DNA of 64,000 nt from Rhynchopus euleeides (Eukaryota; Euglenozoa; Diplonemea; Diplonemida; Diplonemidae): contig OY723289.1 in NCBI GenBank assembly GCA_963210315.1, forward strand, positions 992,001-1,056,000, read 5' to 3'. A program made the position numbers and the translations under genes. The first letter of the stretch is position 1, and each line of letters starts with the position of its first letter. Of the stretch, positions 39,169 to 50,046 are shown one piece after another. Below the pieces are notes generated by a model. That model ran no database searches and was not told the origin of the DNA. It was given only the letters and a program-made list of their open reading frames with translations.

Positions 39169-40830
39169 CATAACGGCCGTTTTAAAAAATCCCTTGTATT
39201 TTGTGGACTTGCAAAAACGGCCGCTGATTTTCAGCATTTTAAAAAACGGCCGTTTTTTTACCTGGGAATTTTGTATGGGGCGTGGGTCAGCAGGCGAGAT
39301 CCCACCACCAGGAGTGCCTCCCCACTGCAAGGGATACCCTGCAGCAAGCATTGTGAGCGCGCCTTCAAGTATGATGCGAAGAGTTCAGACTTCGTGGACC
39401 ACTTTGACGGACCGCGCCATATCAAGAAGAAGAAGAACGCAGCGTTGAAAGTGCAGAGCCAGGGAAACAGCTGGCGCTGTCGGAGTGCGATACCCTCAGT
39501 GGCAGGCTTGCAACTTCGGATCGCCCGGGGTGCGTTGTTCACCGGATCACCGGCTGGCCTGGTGCATGATGCTGTCAAGAAGTGTGCCCCGAGGAGGGGC
39601 TGAACATGGTTGCGGCCAATCTAGGCACGTGTGTCGTGGATGACCGTGCAGGCAGCGGTGGGTGTCGCTCACTGGCATCAGGGCTCTTCCGATAGAGCTT
39701 TCCCTTGATCTCGGCGACAGCACCCCGGATGAGAAGGACACCGCCTTCGCTGATTTCTTCCCGAAGGCACGGGCGATCATGCCGGGCAATATGCAGCACC
39801 AGCTGGATGGGTTCACGACCGCACTGGCGCTGAAGGATGTGCTGTGCCACATCTCTGACGCAGCTGAGAGGGAGAAGCAGGCGAGCAAGACGGCACCACC
39901 GGCCGTGCGATCCCGCTTCTCTCCGACACACACTACCTGCACCGCTTGAGTGGATCTGCACCTTGCACCACGTCCCCGGGCATTTATACAATCTTCCGGG
40001 CCCGCTGCAGGACAGCGGCCCTGCTACGTGTGCGTCGCTTCTGCGGTTGGCAGAGATGCCCACGAAATCGCTGGGCTCGAGTCCCACCTGCAGGCCGCCG
40101 TCCGCCTGACGGCACCCCTCGCATCGCTGCTCCAGAAGTACTGCGATGCGCAGCTGGGTGTGCCAACGGCGTGCCCCTGTTGACGCAGTGCACACCGACA
40201 TTGTGAATGTCATCGAGAAAGTGTCTGAGGTGGGGAAGTACGACCCCCCAGTGCCCCTGGCAGGGGAGCTGGCCTGGGCTGGCGACCGCATGCGCAGAAG
40301 GTGGGACGGCACGGAATCAGGGAAGTCCTTCTGGTTTGCGGTCCGCCGTCTGTGCCCGAGCGCGTACGGCCGCATGAGTCGTAGGGGTGTCAGAACTCCG
40401 GTGCCACCTCCCCTCTGTTTCGGGGAGGTCACGAGCAGGGCCTGGGTGATCTACGACTAGGCCACCACGTTCCGAGGGTGTGCTGGATTTCTGGGACAAC
40501 CCGGGGGCGAACCGGGCTGCTACACTCCTCTCTGCTCTCGGGTGTCTGCTGCTTGTCGAGCGACAGGCAGGGCGGAAGCCATTTTTCTTTGTACAGTCGA
40601 CAGAGAATCGCAGTGCCCAATGTCATGTGTCGGCAACAGGGAGTTGTCAAGTGTGTTTCCTCAGCTCGGTACGGTAAGCAGGAGGCGAATCTCCAAAGGA
40701 AAATAGGAGGGGGAAAAAACGGCCGTTTTTTCGTCAACAAAACATGGAAACGGCCGTTTTTATATTTCGGTAGCGGGAACTGAGGTAGTGAATTCTCCGA
40801 AAATCCACTCCCTCCATGACGGCCGTTATG
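39169..40830. mobile_element. Decayed 1.66-kb DNA transposon with ACGGCCGT termini
   Basis: The ends are inverted copies of CATAACGGCCGT (39169 and 40830). Each end carries further ACGGCCGT motifs embedded in T/A runs (39210-39260; 40715-40760; 40819). The interior contains broken frames. One (39340-39603) has a zinc-finger-like spacing (CSKHCERAF ... HFDGPRH) as in several DNA-transposon proteins; others near 39680-39900 and 40200-40460 are interrupted by stops and shifts. No intact transposase remains, and the superfamily cannot be assigned with confidence. Confidence 0.6.
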
Positions 40831-40842
40831 ACACTATGATAT

Positions 40843-40917
40843 ATGGGCCATATTGTGAAATGAGAATTACAGTTTTGCCATATATTGTTACAATATTGCA
40901 ATATATTGTGCATTATT
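40843..40917 (+). repeat. AT-rich direct repeat, right copy
   Basis: Partner of 39067-39141. Further TATTGCCATATAT-like and ATATTTACCATA-like AT-rich sequence continues to about 41010. Confidence 0.7.
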
Positions 40918-41032
40918 GCAACATGTAAAACCCCATACATTTTACATTTTGGTCCATATATTTACCATATTTTGACAATATGTTAGACCATTTTGCAAAA
41001 TGGTGTCACTGCAATAATAAAACAAGAAGAAT

Positions 41033-41141
41033 GGGGGCCCTCGCTACCAAGTGTGACTGAGTGAGAAAAAGTGAGAAGTCAGCCATGTTTGGCTGACAAC
41101 TGACGACTCGTGACTCACAGTGACTCGTAGCGAGGGCCCCC
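41033..41141 (-). mobile_element. 109-bp MITE, copy C (inverted)
   Basis: Same 109-bp sequence as copy B on the opposite strand, with perfect 15-bp inverted repeats. The 3-bp target duplication is AAT (41030-41032 and 41142-41144). Confidence 0.92.
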
Positions 41142-41232
41142 AATATATCCAATATAAAACCCATATTTCAATACTGACAATATATTTGTATAACCATGAA
41201 AAAAAGGTAAAAAAAATATACATAGTTCATGC

Positions 41233-44200
41233 CAGGGCTGTTCCTAACTGGGGGGCTGGTTCCCCACTTTCAGGATTCTGAACTTTTTTTCTAAGAACTT
41301 TTGTACGGGGAAAAAAAGTTTTTTTCTAAGAATTTTGTAAGGGAAATTTTTTTTTCTAAGGGTTTTTCGCAGAGGAAATTTTTTTTTCTAAGATTTTCCC
41401 AGTCGACAGGGCGCACACAAGGATGGAAGGGAAGTCTCTCCCCCGTACAGTTCGCCTTGCTGGCCAACTGGAGACTCCGCAGGATGACCCCGCCCACCTC
41501 CTCTTGCCTCGGTTTGCGTGTTGCTGGTGTGTTGCCTGTGTATTGCTGTTGTATTGCACTCCTGAGGACCTCCCTATTTATTCCCACTCGACTACCCTTC
41601 GACAGGACCCTGACCTCACACTCACCCAACCTCACGTACTCCGCGAATATGGTGCGCACAACTGCAAAAATCTCCGGGAGCTTTTGGGCTTTCAGGCCTG
41701 AAGGGGCCAGTAGGGGGGTGGCGTCGGGGAGTGGCAGCTTTGTAACTATCCTCCAGCTGCTGGCATGTACAGTACTGCGGGAGTGCCAAGGTGTATTGAG
41801 CAACCTCCTCCAGTCCCTGCGGAGCACAACCCCCGATGAGAACGAGCCCCAGATGATCACCTCGCAGGACCCGCAGCGACCCAACCCTGACGTCAGTCTC
41901 TCCGCCCTCGGACACAAACACCCGCACCTGAAGCACCTCTGCACCACCAAAAGCGCCACCGTCTACAGCTGCCCATCTTGTGGTGAGTTCCGCACAGCTA
42001 TTACAGACAGCATGGTTGTGATGTTGGGCGTCGTGAAGGACGAGGTGCAGCGCGTTGCTTCTCAATTTATGGAGAAGCAAGGTCCGTGCACATGTGGTGC
42101 TGTCCGGGCTGCGCAGTTCTGCGTCGAGAAGGCCCCGCACCTCCTGTTCCTCTCGACGCAGCGGTTTTCTGCATCCGGCGAGAAGCAGAAGCACCTGACG
42201 GAGCTTGCGGAAACCGTCAACGTCAAGGAATTAAGAGACCTCTCCGCCCTTCGTGAGCTTGGCGTTGACGGCAACGGGGTGGTGCAGGTGGGCACGGTGC
42301 AGCCGGTGAATCACCGGTACCGGTTTGTCGGTGCATCGTGCACAAAGTCCGGGCTGACCCTCGCGAAGGGGATCGCCTGGGAGACGCTGTGCGCTCGTGG
42401 CCCCGCCACCACTCTGAAGTGGAAGTCGATCACGACTGATCGTGTGACGGATTGCTCTGTGGCGCCGTTCAATCGTGCGAACGCGAAGCCAGCACTCGTG
42501 CTGTACGCACGTGAGGCATCGGACGGTGACGGGCACGACGTCGATGCTTCGCATGATGCGCCGCCGCCTCCTCCTCCGGATCCCCTGGCCGCCTCTCCTG
42601 CAGCTACCACCGCCGCCCCTGTCGCCCCTGCACCCCACGCCGCCTTCTACACCGGGGAAGGGGCGTGCCACGTCGCCGCGTTCGACAGCGCCGGGCGACT
42701 GTCCCCATGGCTGACCGCCATGAAGCTCGCCCAATCAACCGGAGGCGTCAACATTGGGCTTGTACCAGGGTGGGTTCAACGGGATCTATACAGTTCTGGA
42801 CACTACTGCCTCCGAGTGCTTGACTGCCTAGCAAGGTCAATTCCCATTACGGAGCCGACGCGTACCAGTGCTGCGGCGCTTCTGGAGGGCGTTGACTCCC
42901 CCGAAGCGGAGGCCCTCACGGTGAAGCTCAGGCGTCCGCGATTGATGGATACGAGATTCCTCGTGGACGAAGAGTTGGACACCAACACCGCGTCAGTGGC
43001 CCTGCAGACTTTCCGCACATCCCGCGGTTTAAATGTTCACTTTTCTATCGTCGACACCACACAGCCTCGCACCTTCGGCTTGCTTCTTCCGTCGTTGATG
43101 GCCCAGTACCCCTTGCGGCTTGTCTTCGACACAGCAAAGGCGCACTTCCTTCTTTTGATGGCAGCAAACAAGAAGTACGTGCCAGAGGGCTCAATGGTGA
43201 ACGGTCTCCTTCGGATTCAGCAGCGGCAGGCACAGCTCGCCATACAGGAGAAGCAGCAGCGGAAGATCCACGCTGCAGCCTCCTGTGTGGTGCGTCTCCC
43301 TGATGGGAGGTGGAGGTGCACCACGTGTGCACCGTTCTTGGTGCAGCTGGAGGGGGAGTTCTCGGAGCAACCCCACTTGCTCCGGTATGCACGCGGCGAA
43401 GCGTCTATGTCTGCCACGACAGTTGGGCGCCAGCAAAGCAATATCCGCCGCCACATGGGTGGTGCGGCGCACAAGAGAGCAGTGCAGTTGTCCACGCCTG
43501 GGAGTGAAAACACCAATGTGACAGCTACAGATATCCCCAAGCAGACGCTGTGCGCGAAGGTGAAGGTGACCAGCGAGCAGTACACAAGTCTGGTCAACCT
43601 GGTGTACAACGTGGCAACGGCGACGCAACGGGCGGAGGGGCTGAGCAGTGTGGGTGCGAGGTTGCAGGACGACAAGCGGAAGGGGCTGCATGTCCTGGAC
43701 ACCCACTACTCTCGAAAAGTCGCGAAGGAGTTCCAGACGATACTCTGGGAGGTGCTCCTGAGGGGAGTGGTGGGTGCGGTGCGTGCGTGTCGGGCGGCAA
43801 CCCTGAAGGTGGACGGTACCACGTTCGCCCGCATCGACTTGATGATCGTCATCGTTTCGGGGATCAGCAGGACGGATTGTGCTATGAAAGATTGGTGTGT
43901 GGGCACAGTCGACTTGAAGAAAGCTGACGCAGAGTCGCAGAAGGACGAGCTGGTCAAGTTGTTCGACAGCCTCCAGCTGTCGCAGTGGGCGCGGCGTTCG
44001 CTGAAGGGATTCGCGGCAGACGGGGCATCAACGATGAAGAGTCTCAGGGGGAAGCTCGAGATCGCGTGGGGATGCACTCTCATCGATGTGCATGATGCTG
44101 CCCACATGCACCAGCTGTCCGTCGGCCTCATCAAGAAGACACGAAAGGTTGTTGAACATAGCCGCCTCCTCCGACACTGGTTTGCCTTCTTCAGATCAAC

Positions 44201-45827
44201 CGCCAGGCAGAAGTCTCTGCAGATCATTTCCGGTGGGAAATGTCTCTCCTTCCCGAAGGAGCACTCCGTGCGTTGGGCAGCTGCAACGTTCCGTCGCCTG
44301 AACGCGGCTGTGGTGAACTTTGACTTCACTGTCGCTATGCTCGGGGAGATCCAGCCGCCGCCGTTCTTCTTCCACAAGCTCACCCCCGAGTATTCCCTCT
44401 CGACTTGCATCTTGGCTGACGTCTTCGACATCAATAAAGGGGTGAGCGAGGCGTTGCAGAAGCGAGACCTGTCGCTCTCGTCGATGGAGAGCATCCTGCA
44501 GAATGCACTGACAGTGCATAAGGTGCTGGCGCGCCAGCCTGGCAAGCACGAAGCCAAGTTCTATGAGAACCAGGGAACCACATCGTTGCCTCCGGGGGTA
44601 GTTGCCGAGATGACTTCCTGGCGCTCAAAGCTCTGCCACACCATCTACAAGGACCTGGCCAAGAGGTGGGAGGAGTATCCCTGCCGCTCATTCAGCTCTT
44701 TCTTCGCGACAAGTGGGAAGGACAGCACGTGCGAGTGCCTCATGGCGCTCGCTTCTCGCTTGGGTTACGACCAGGCAGAGATTCTCAGCATCGGCATGGA
44801 GTGGGTGAAGCTGCGGTTGGAATGCACAGATCTCAGGGGGAACCTTCTGAAAGAGTTTGTCGTCGACTTCTTGCTGGAATCCGAGAGTTCGACGTTTGCG
44901 ATAGTGCTTGAGGCCATGGTGGCACTGTCACCCTCGACTGTGTTTGTGGAGGCTGCTTTTTCAGTTGTAACGCGCATGAGGGGATCGTTCCGGAAGGCAC
45001 TCTCTGCCGCAAGCATCTCTCAAGAACTGGGCATCACTCTAGAGCTGTCACATGATGACGCGGCGCGCAAGATCATCGTTGAAGAAACAGTCAACACGTT
45101 CCTCGCCAACAAGAAGCGCCGCTTCACTGCGCGTTCCCTGACGCCTCTTCCAACTCTGACAACCGTGGAGCTCGTTGACCTCGATGCAGCCATGGGTTCT
45201 CTATTTGCTGGCGTGGAGGATTGTGATGAGGAATCGGACGGCAGCTGGGAAGATGACAACGCCGATGCATTGTCGATTGTCAGCCTCGTGGAGGAAGTCC
45301 CTGAGGATCCCTTCCTCACTTCGTTGCTTGCAGATGCCGCACCCCCCGTCGTGCCTCCAGCCACCCTGCAACATGTCACCTTCCAGCTCCCCGCTTCATC
45401 GACCCCGGGCACCCCATCGACACTCCCCACACCTCAGCCGGAAGAACCGCCGCAGCTGCCTCCCACACAGGCGGCACCGGCAGAGCGCAGGAGGGAGGTT
45501 GGGCCGCACCCCGAGGAGCCCCAGGAGAAAAGGGCCCGCGTCCATGTCGACATCGATGTCGACATGGAGGAGGATTGGGGAGAGTGGGCGTACGTTTCGG
45601 ACGCCGAAACTTCCGAGTGAGCCATCATCGTTCTTAGAAGGGGGGGGGGGGTGGGGGCGGGGGGGTGGTTTTCATCGTAGAAATCATAGAAAAAGTCCCG
45701 CCTGACGGGCACGCGCCTGAAACCTGTGGGGGGGTGAGCAAAAAATCCCTTGTAAAAATTCTTAGAAAAAACCTGGTTCCCCGACCCAAAAAACCCGGAA
45801 AAAGGGCTGGTTCCCCGCCCAGGCCTG
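41233..45827 (+). mobile_element. Autonomous-looking hAT transposon, 4.6 kb
   Basis: Begins CAGGGCTG and ends with the reverse complement of CAGGCCTG, the usual short hAT termini. The 8-bp flanks are GTTCATGC (41225-41232) and GTTCATGG (45828-45835), a target duplication with one mismatch. Subterminal motifs TTTTTTCTAAGAA occur at least four times near the left end (41284-41400). Inverted copies lie near the right end (about 45629-45637 and 45758-45770), as expected for transposase binding sites. The gene inside has no stop. Confidence 0.88.
41649..45620 (+). CDS. hAT-family transposase
   Basis: 1323 aa from the ATG at 41649. The frame stays open further 5', but with low-complexity sequence only. 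A BED/CCHH-type zinc finger lies near residues 550-620 (RWRCTTCAPF ... NIRRHMGGAAHKRA). The RNase H-like catalytic core follows: first Asp in KVDGTTFARIDLMIV, second Asp in GFAADGASTM, then CTLIDVHDAAHMHQ. The hAT C-terminal dimerisation block is SPSTVFVEAAFSVVTRMRGSF near residues 1095-1115. An acidic, Pro-rich tail closes the protein. It is longer than typical hAT transposases (600-900 aa) because of an N-terminal extension of about 500 residues I cannot classify. The uninterrupted frame suggests recent activity. Confidence 0.9.
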   Translation: MVRTTAKISGSFWAFRPEGASRGVASGSGSFVTILQLLACTVLRECQGVLSNLLQSLRSTTPDENEPQMITSQDPQRPNPDVSLSALGHKHPHLKHLCTTKSATVYSCPSCGEFRTAITDSMVVMLGVVKDEVQRVASQFMEKQGPCTCGAVRAAQFCVEKAPHLLFLSTQRFSASGEKQKHLTELAETVNVKELRDLSALRELGVDGNGVVQVGTVQPVNHRYRFVGASCTKSGLTLAKGIAWETLCARGPATTLKWKSITTDRVTDCSVAPFNRANAKPALVLYAREASDGDGHDVDASHDAPPPPPPDPLAASPAATTAAPVAPAPHAAFYTGEGACHVAAFDSAGRLSPWLTAMKLAQSTGGVNIGLVPGWVQRDLYSSGHYCLRVLDCLARSIPITEPTRTSAAALLEGVDSPEAEALTVKLRRPRLMDTRFLVDEELDTNTASVALQTFRTSRGLNVHFSIVDTTQPRTFGLLLPSLMAQYPLRLVFDTAKAHFLLLMAANKKYVPEGSMVNGLLRIQQRQAQLAIQEKQQRKIHAAASCVVRLPDGRWRCTTCAPFLVQLEGEFSEQPHLLRYARGEASMSATTVGRQQSNIRRHMGGAAHKRAVQLSTPGSENTNVTATDIPKQTLCAKVKVTSEQYTSLVNLVYNVATATQRAEGLSSVGARLQDDKRKGLHVLDTHYSRKVAKEFQTILWEVLLRGVVGAVRACRAATLKVDGTTFARIDLMIVIVSGISRTDCAMKDWCVGTVDLKKADAESQKDELVKLFDSLQLSQWARRSLKGFAADGASTMKSLRGKLEIAWGCTLIDVHDAAHMHQLSVGLIKKTRKVVEHSRLLRHWFAFFRSTARQKSLQIISGGKCLSFPKEHSVRWAAATFRRLNAAVVNFDFTVAMLGEIQPPPFFFHKLTPEYSLSTCILADVFDINKGVSEALQKRDLSLSSMESILQNALTVHKVLARQPGKHEAKFYENQGTTSLPPGVVAEMTSWRSKLCHTIYKDLAKRWEEYPCRSFSSFFATSGKDSTCECLMALASRLGYDQAEILSIGMEWVKLRLECTDLRGNLLKEFVVDFLLESESSTFAIVLEAMVALSPSTVFVEAAFSVVTRMRGSFRKALSAASISQELGITLELSHDDAARKIIVEETVNTFLANKKRRFTARSLTPLPTLTTVELVDLDAAMGSLFAGVEDCDEESDGSWEDDNADALSIVSLVEEVPEDPFLTSLLADAAPPVVPPATLQHVTFQLPASSTPGTPSTLPTPQPEEPPQLPPTQAAPAERRREVGPHPEEPQEKRARVHVDIDVDMEEDWGEWAYVSDAETSE

Positions 45828-45833
45828 GTTCAT

Positions 45834-46826
45834 GGTGCCCCTGATTTACCCCTTTTTCACTACGCACAAACTACGCAATCTGGGGGGGGGGGGGTCTCGC
45901 TTTTTGGTCCCCCCCCAGTTTTTTTTGGTCCCCCTTTCTGTGTGGCTACTGAGACAGGACTGGAGGCACTGCGCTGACCGAGCAAAAAATTATTGCCAGA
46001 ACTCACTATACACCGTACGAAAGAACGCACGACATGTGGGGCGGGACTCCAGAAACACCTGGGCAAGGTTGCCCCATGCCCAGAAACACCTGAGAAGGAA
46101 GTGAGTTCCAGGAGCCGCGTAGAACACCCTCGAGATTGTGAATGATGATACGATCACAGCCTTCAGGGCGATGCGAGGTGCCACCCTGAAGGTGGCCCTT
46201 GACATCAAGGAGAGCGTCGGCCGAGGGGTCGACGAAAAGCTGAAGAAGGCGCTACTGGCACTGGATCCCGCGGGGTATACGGAGGTCACCGCCACACAGG
46301 CAACCTCCGCTGACAACGTCCAGGAGACGTTATCCGAGGGGATCACAACGGCACTAGAGATCTGTGTCACGGGATCCAGGCGCCCACTCTCCCTCGACGG
46401 TCTGGGGATTGTTGTTGGGTATGGTGTCGTTTCCTGCAGCTGCAAAAAAGCGTAGCAACTGTGCTTCCTTCTTCCTTAATGATGCGTTGACGCTTCCACC
46501 CGGAGGAGCTGAAGCAGGCACCGCTTAATGATGCGTTGATGCTTCCACCCGACGAGCTGAAGCAGACACCGCGCCAAAGGGCACCCCCAAAGAGACCTGC
46601 AAAGACTGCGTCGAAACCCGCACCGAAGGCTGCCAGCGCTGCAGCACCTGAAGAACCTGCAGCACCTGAAGCGCCTGCACCCTCACTGACCCCGGAACAG
46701 CAAGAACTCCTTGAGTTTGGGGTCCCGGCATAGAGACAGAGAATGGCTGAGTAAATCAAAAAATGAGACCCCCCCCCCCCTTTTCACTACGCACAAACTA
46801 CGCAATATGGGGTCGTCAGGGGCACC
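45834..46826 (+). mobile_element. 1-kb TIR element, copy 1
   Basis: Termini GGTGCCCCTGA / TCAGGGGCACC. Just inside, a direct repeat of about 30 bp (TTTTCACTACGCACAAACTA...) occurs at both ends in the same orientation. A G-run with TCTC at the left (45882-45898) is matched by GAGA with a C-run at the right (46766-46780). Two 47-bp tandem units (ending CTGAAGCAGGCACCG or similar) sit at about 46476-46570. It abuts the hAT element: its first GG overlaps the hAT target duplication. A frame of about 105 codons (46123-46453) lacks an ATG at its start. This is a non-autonomous or decayed element. Confidence 0.85.
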
Positions 46827-48902
46827 AAGTTCCGTAACGCACAGAATATTTAAAAAAACAATGTAGATGACCGCTTCCTTCGACCCCCCCGCATCCCTGG
46901 CGGAGCGAAGTAGGGCCCTCTCTGTGCGCCCTACCTTTCTCTGCTCTCCTACTCCCACCCCCCACCCTTGATAAAGGCCAGCGAAGGTGAGAGGCTGAGG
47001 TTACCACGCCTGTTCTCTTCTCCATCTTCTCTCCCCCTCCTCCTCCCGACCTCCATTGGTAAGGGCTGAGAGCTTCTCCTCGCTCTGCCGGTGGGGTCCG
47101 TGTTTGTCCGCTTCTTGTTGACTTTTAAGTTGTGTGTGTGTTCGGTGGGGTGGTGGTGGTGGTGGTGGGTGCCAGGTTTTGGGGGGGTGGGTACGGCTGT
47201 GGCACATGTCACAGAGTTTCCACCTCCACAGCCCCCCCTTCTCCGCCTCATCCCGCCCCACCCCACCCCCCTCCCTATGTTGACTCTTTTCCCTCCCTCT
47301 CCTTCACCCGTGCGTGTGCCTGTGTGTGCGCGTGTGTGCATTCTCGTTTCGCCGTACAATACACAAAAGAAAATTTCATTTTTCACGACCCCCTTCCCCC
47401 TGGTGTTTTATATTATCCCTGTTTATTTTGCACGAAATGATTCGCCGAAGATTTTGAATCCGGTTTCCACCTCTGCCCCCCCCACTCCACCCCCTGCCCC
47501 CCAATCGCCCCGTCCTGTCTGATACGGGAAAGGGTGGGTTGGGGAAGTCCTGTTCCCCTCACACGTCCGGCAAGTTCTAGTGCGCGTTGGAAAGGGCGAA
47601 CCCACGGAGGAGGGGGGTGAGGAGGGGAGTCGGGGGTTGGCAGGTCCGTCTGTTCCAACCCTTCGGGCCAGCAGCTCCCGTTCTCCCCTGCGCCCTCCCG
47701 CCTCGTTGCCCGGCCTTCGCGTGGCTTCGAACTGTTGCCTTGTTGTGAACCACACACCTCGTTGAGGTTAGATTCCTTGTGGGGGAATTGGGGGAGGAGG
47801 CGGGCGGGGTTGACAAAACTAATCGTAATAACATAGCACACCCACACACGCGCCGCGCGCGCGCGCGCGCTGTTCGAAAAAGGTTTTTTGCAACCTTTGA
47901 AACCCTCCTTTGCGTGCTGCTGGCAGAAGCCGATCGTATGCTCGAGCCCATCCATTTTGCCGGCTGGCTGATGCAAATGGAGCTGAATGTGTCCGCACTT
48001 CTATCGAACAGCCTGGTGTGGGTGTCTGTGTGGTGCGTTTGAAACCTTTTTCTATTTTTTTTTGCCCTGGCCTTCTGTCCCACACGTGCCGCCTGTCCTT
48101 CCTGCTGGCTCGAGCCTTACCTTTCACTTTGCACAATAGGAAGGGAAGACACCGTCAGTAAGATGTGCAGGCCGAAGTGCGCAGAGCAAATATTTGGATG
48201 AGCCTGCCATCCGCCATTCATATGCGATACATGTCTTGTCTGTTCGAAGCTGTCAAGACACACCGATCTCAAGAGATGCCCGAACCACACCCCATCCCCA
48301 TCCGACACCGTTTCGCTGCGAGAGAGAAGAAGAAGAACGCCTTACAGAATCGTGAAGCCTGCAGCCCTCGAGGTTGTGACTGCACCCGTCTCTCTCCCTG
48401 TTATGCCACCTGTGCCCAGAGATGCTGAGAAGGAAGCGTAGCCTAGCTCGAGTGGTGGTGGTGTCAGCGCAGTCGGGTAGACCCCGGCTGTTGTCACCGT
48501 TGCACCATTATGCTTTTCGCAAACGCTCCTTCTTCCACTTCCCCCCATTTGCAAGCGGCTCTGTGTTCGACTACCTTCGCAGAAGCCACGCCACGCCTCC
48601 GGGTTGAAGGCATCCCTCTTCCGTGGCTGGCCTGGTGCCCAGAGAGGGCCTGGAGTGGCCCGTCTCGTGAGGGCAGCCGGAATGTTTGATGAGAATGGTG
48701 AGAAAATACAGCCGTGCGTTGCTACTATAAAGTGATGTTCGGTCTTTGTTCTATTCGTTATCCGCACCCCCCCCCCCCCCTTCCCGCCGCGCACACGCAA
48801 ACACGCACACGTATCTCCTTCTTTCTAATGCCCTTTTATTTTTGCCTTTCCACTGCCCTCGTGTTCCCAAAGCCAACAAAAAAAACGTTCCCATGACTCA
48901 TT
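46827..48902. other. Unique spacer between the two 1-kb elements
   Basis: No gene recognised. Contains (GGT)n near 47150, a (GC)n tract at about 47853-47870, and C-rich tracts near 47230-47310 and 48769-48780. Confidence 0.5.
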
Positions 48903-49902
48903 GGTGCCCCTGATTTACCCCTTTTTCACTACGCACAAACTACGCAATCTGGGGGGGGGGTCTCGCTTTTTGGTCCCCCCCCCAGTTTTTTTTGGTCCCC
49001 CTTTCTGTGTGGCTACTGAGACAGGACTGGAGGCACTGCGCTGACCGAGCAAAAAATTATTGCCAGAACTCACTATACACCGTACGAAAGAACGCACGAC
49101 ATGTGGGGCGGGACTCCAGAAACACCTGGGCAAGGTTGCCCCATGCCCAGAAACACCTGAGAAGGAAGTGAGTTCCAGGAGCCGCGTAGAACACCCTCGA
49201 GATTGTGAATGATGATACGATCACAGCCTTCAGGGCGCTGCGAGGTGCCACCCTGAAGGTGGCCCTTGACATCAAGGAGAGCGTCGGCCGAGGGGTCGAC
49301 GAAAAGCTGAAGAAGGCGCTACTGGCACTGGATCCCGCGGGGTATACGGAGGTCACCGCCACACAGGCAACCTCCGCTGACAACGTCCAGGAGACGTTAT
49401 CCGAGGGGATCACAACGGCACTAGAGATCTGTGTCACGGGATCCAGGCGCCCACTCTCCCTCGACGGTCTGGGGATTGTTGTTGGGTATGGTGTCGTTTC
49501 CTGCAGCTGCAAAAAAGCGTAGCAACTGTGCTTCCTTCTTCCTTAATGATGCGTTGACGCTTCCACCCGGAGGAGCTGAAGCAGGCACCGCTTAATGATG
49601 CGTTGATGCTTCCACCCGACGAGCTGAAGCAGGCACCGCGCCAAAGGGCACCCCCAAAGAGACCTGCAAAGACTGCGTCGAAACCCGCACCGAAGGCTGC
49701 CAGCGCTGCAGCACCTGAAGAACCTGCAGCACCTGCAGCACCTGAAGCGCCTGCACCCTCACTGACCCCGGAACAGCAAGAACTCCTTGAGTTTGGGGTC
49801 CCGGCATAGAGACAGAGAATGGCTGAGTAAATCAAAAAATGAGACCCCCCCCCCCCTTTTCACTACGCACAAACTACGCAATATGGGGTCGTCAGGGGCA
49901 CC
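48903..49902 (+). mobile_element. 1-kb TIR element, copy 2
   Basis: Nearly identical to 45834-46826 in the same orientation. Differences are shorter homopolymers, one extra CAGCACCTG-type 9-base unit near 49733, and a few substitutions, including CTG for ATG in the short frame. The terminal match extends by two bases (TTGGTGCC / GGCACCAA). The high identity points to recent movement or gene conversion. Confidence 0.88.
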
Positions 49903-50046
49903 AATAATGACAAGGTAATTTGCAACGTATTTTGCCATTCATACAAAAAAAACGAAAAAAAACATGACGGAGGCGTGCACGGATTGGTGTAAGCTTCGGC
50001 TTCTGCCCTTCTGTGTGTTCATGTCGTCAAAAGAGTTTGACATAGC

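Larger units (their letters stand above)
38663..41232. other. Transposon-rich spacer between KARI and the hAT element
   Basis: Holds MITE copies B and C in opposite orientation, AT-rich sequence with a 75-bp direct repeat, and a decayed TIR element. AT content rises sharply compared with neighbouring genes. No host gene recognised. Confidence 0.6.

Noticed and set aside
46123..46453. Frame of about 105 codons in the 1-kb elements as a normal gene
   Set aside because: No ATG at its start; the only internal ATG in copy 1 is CTG in copy 2; an equally long antisense frame exists. Kept only as part of the mobile element.
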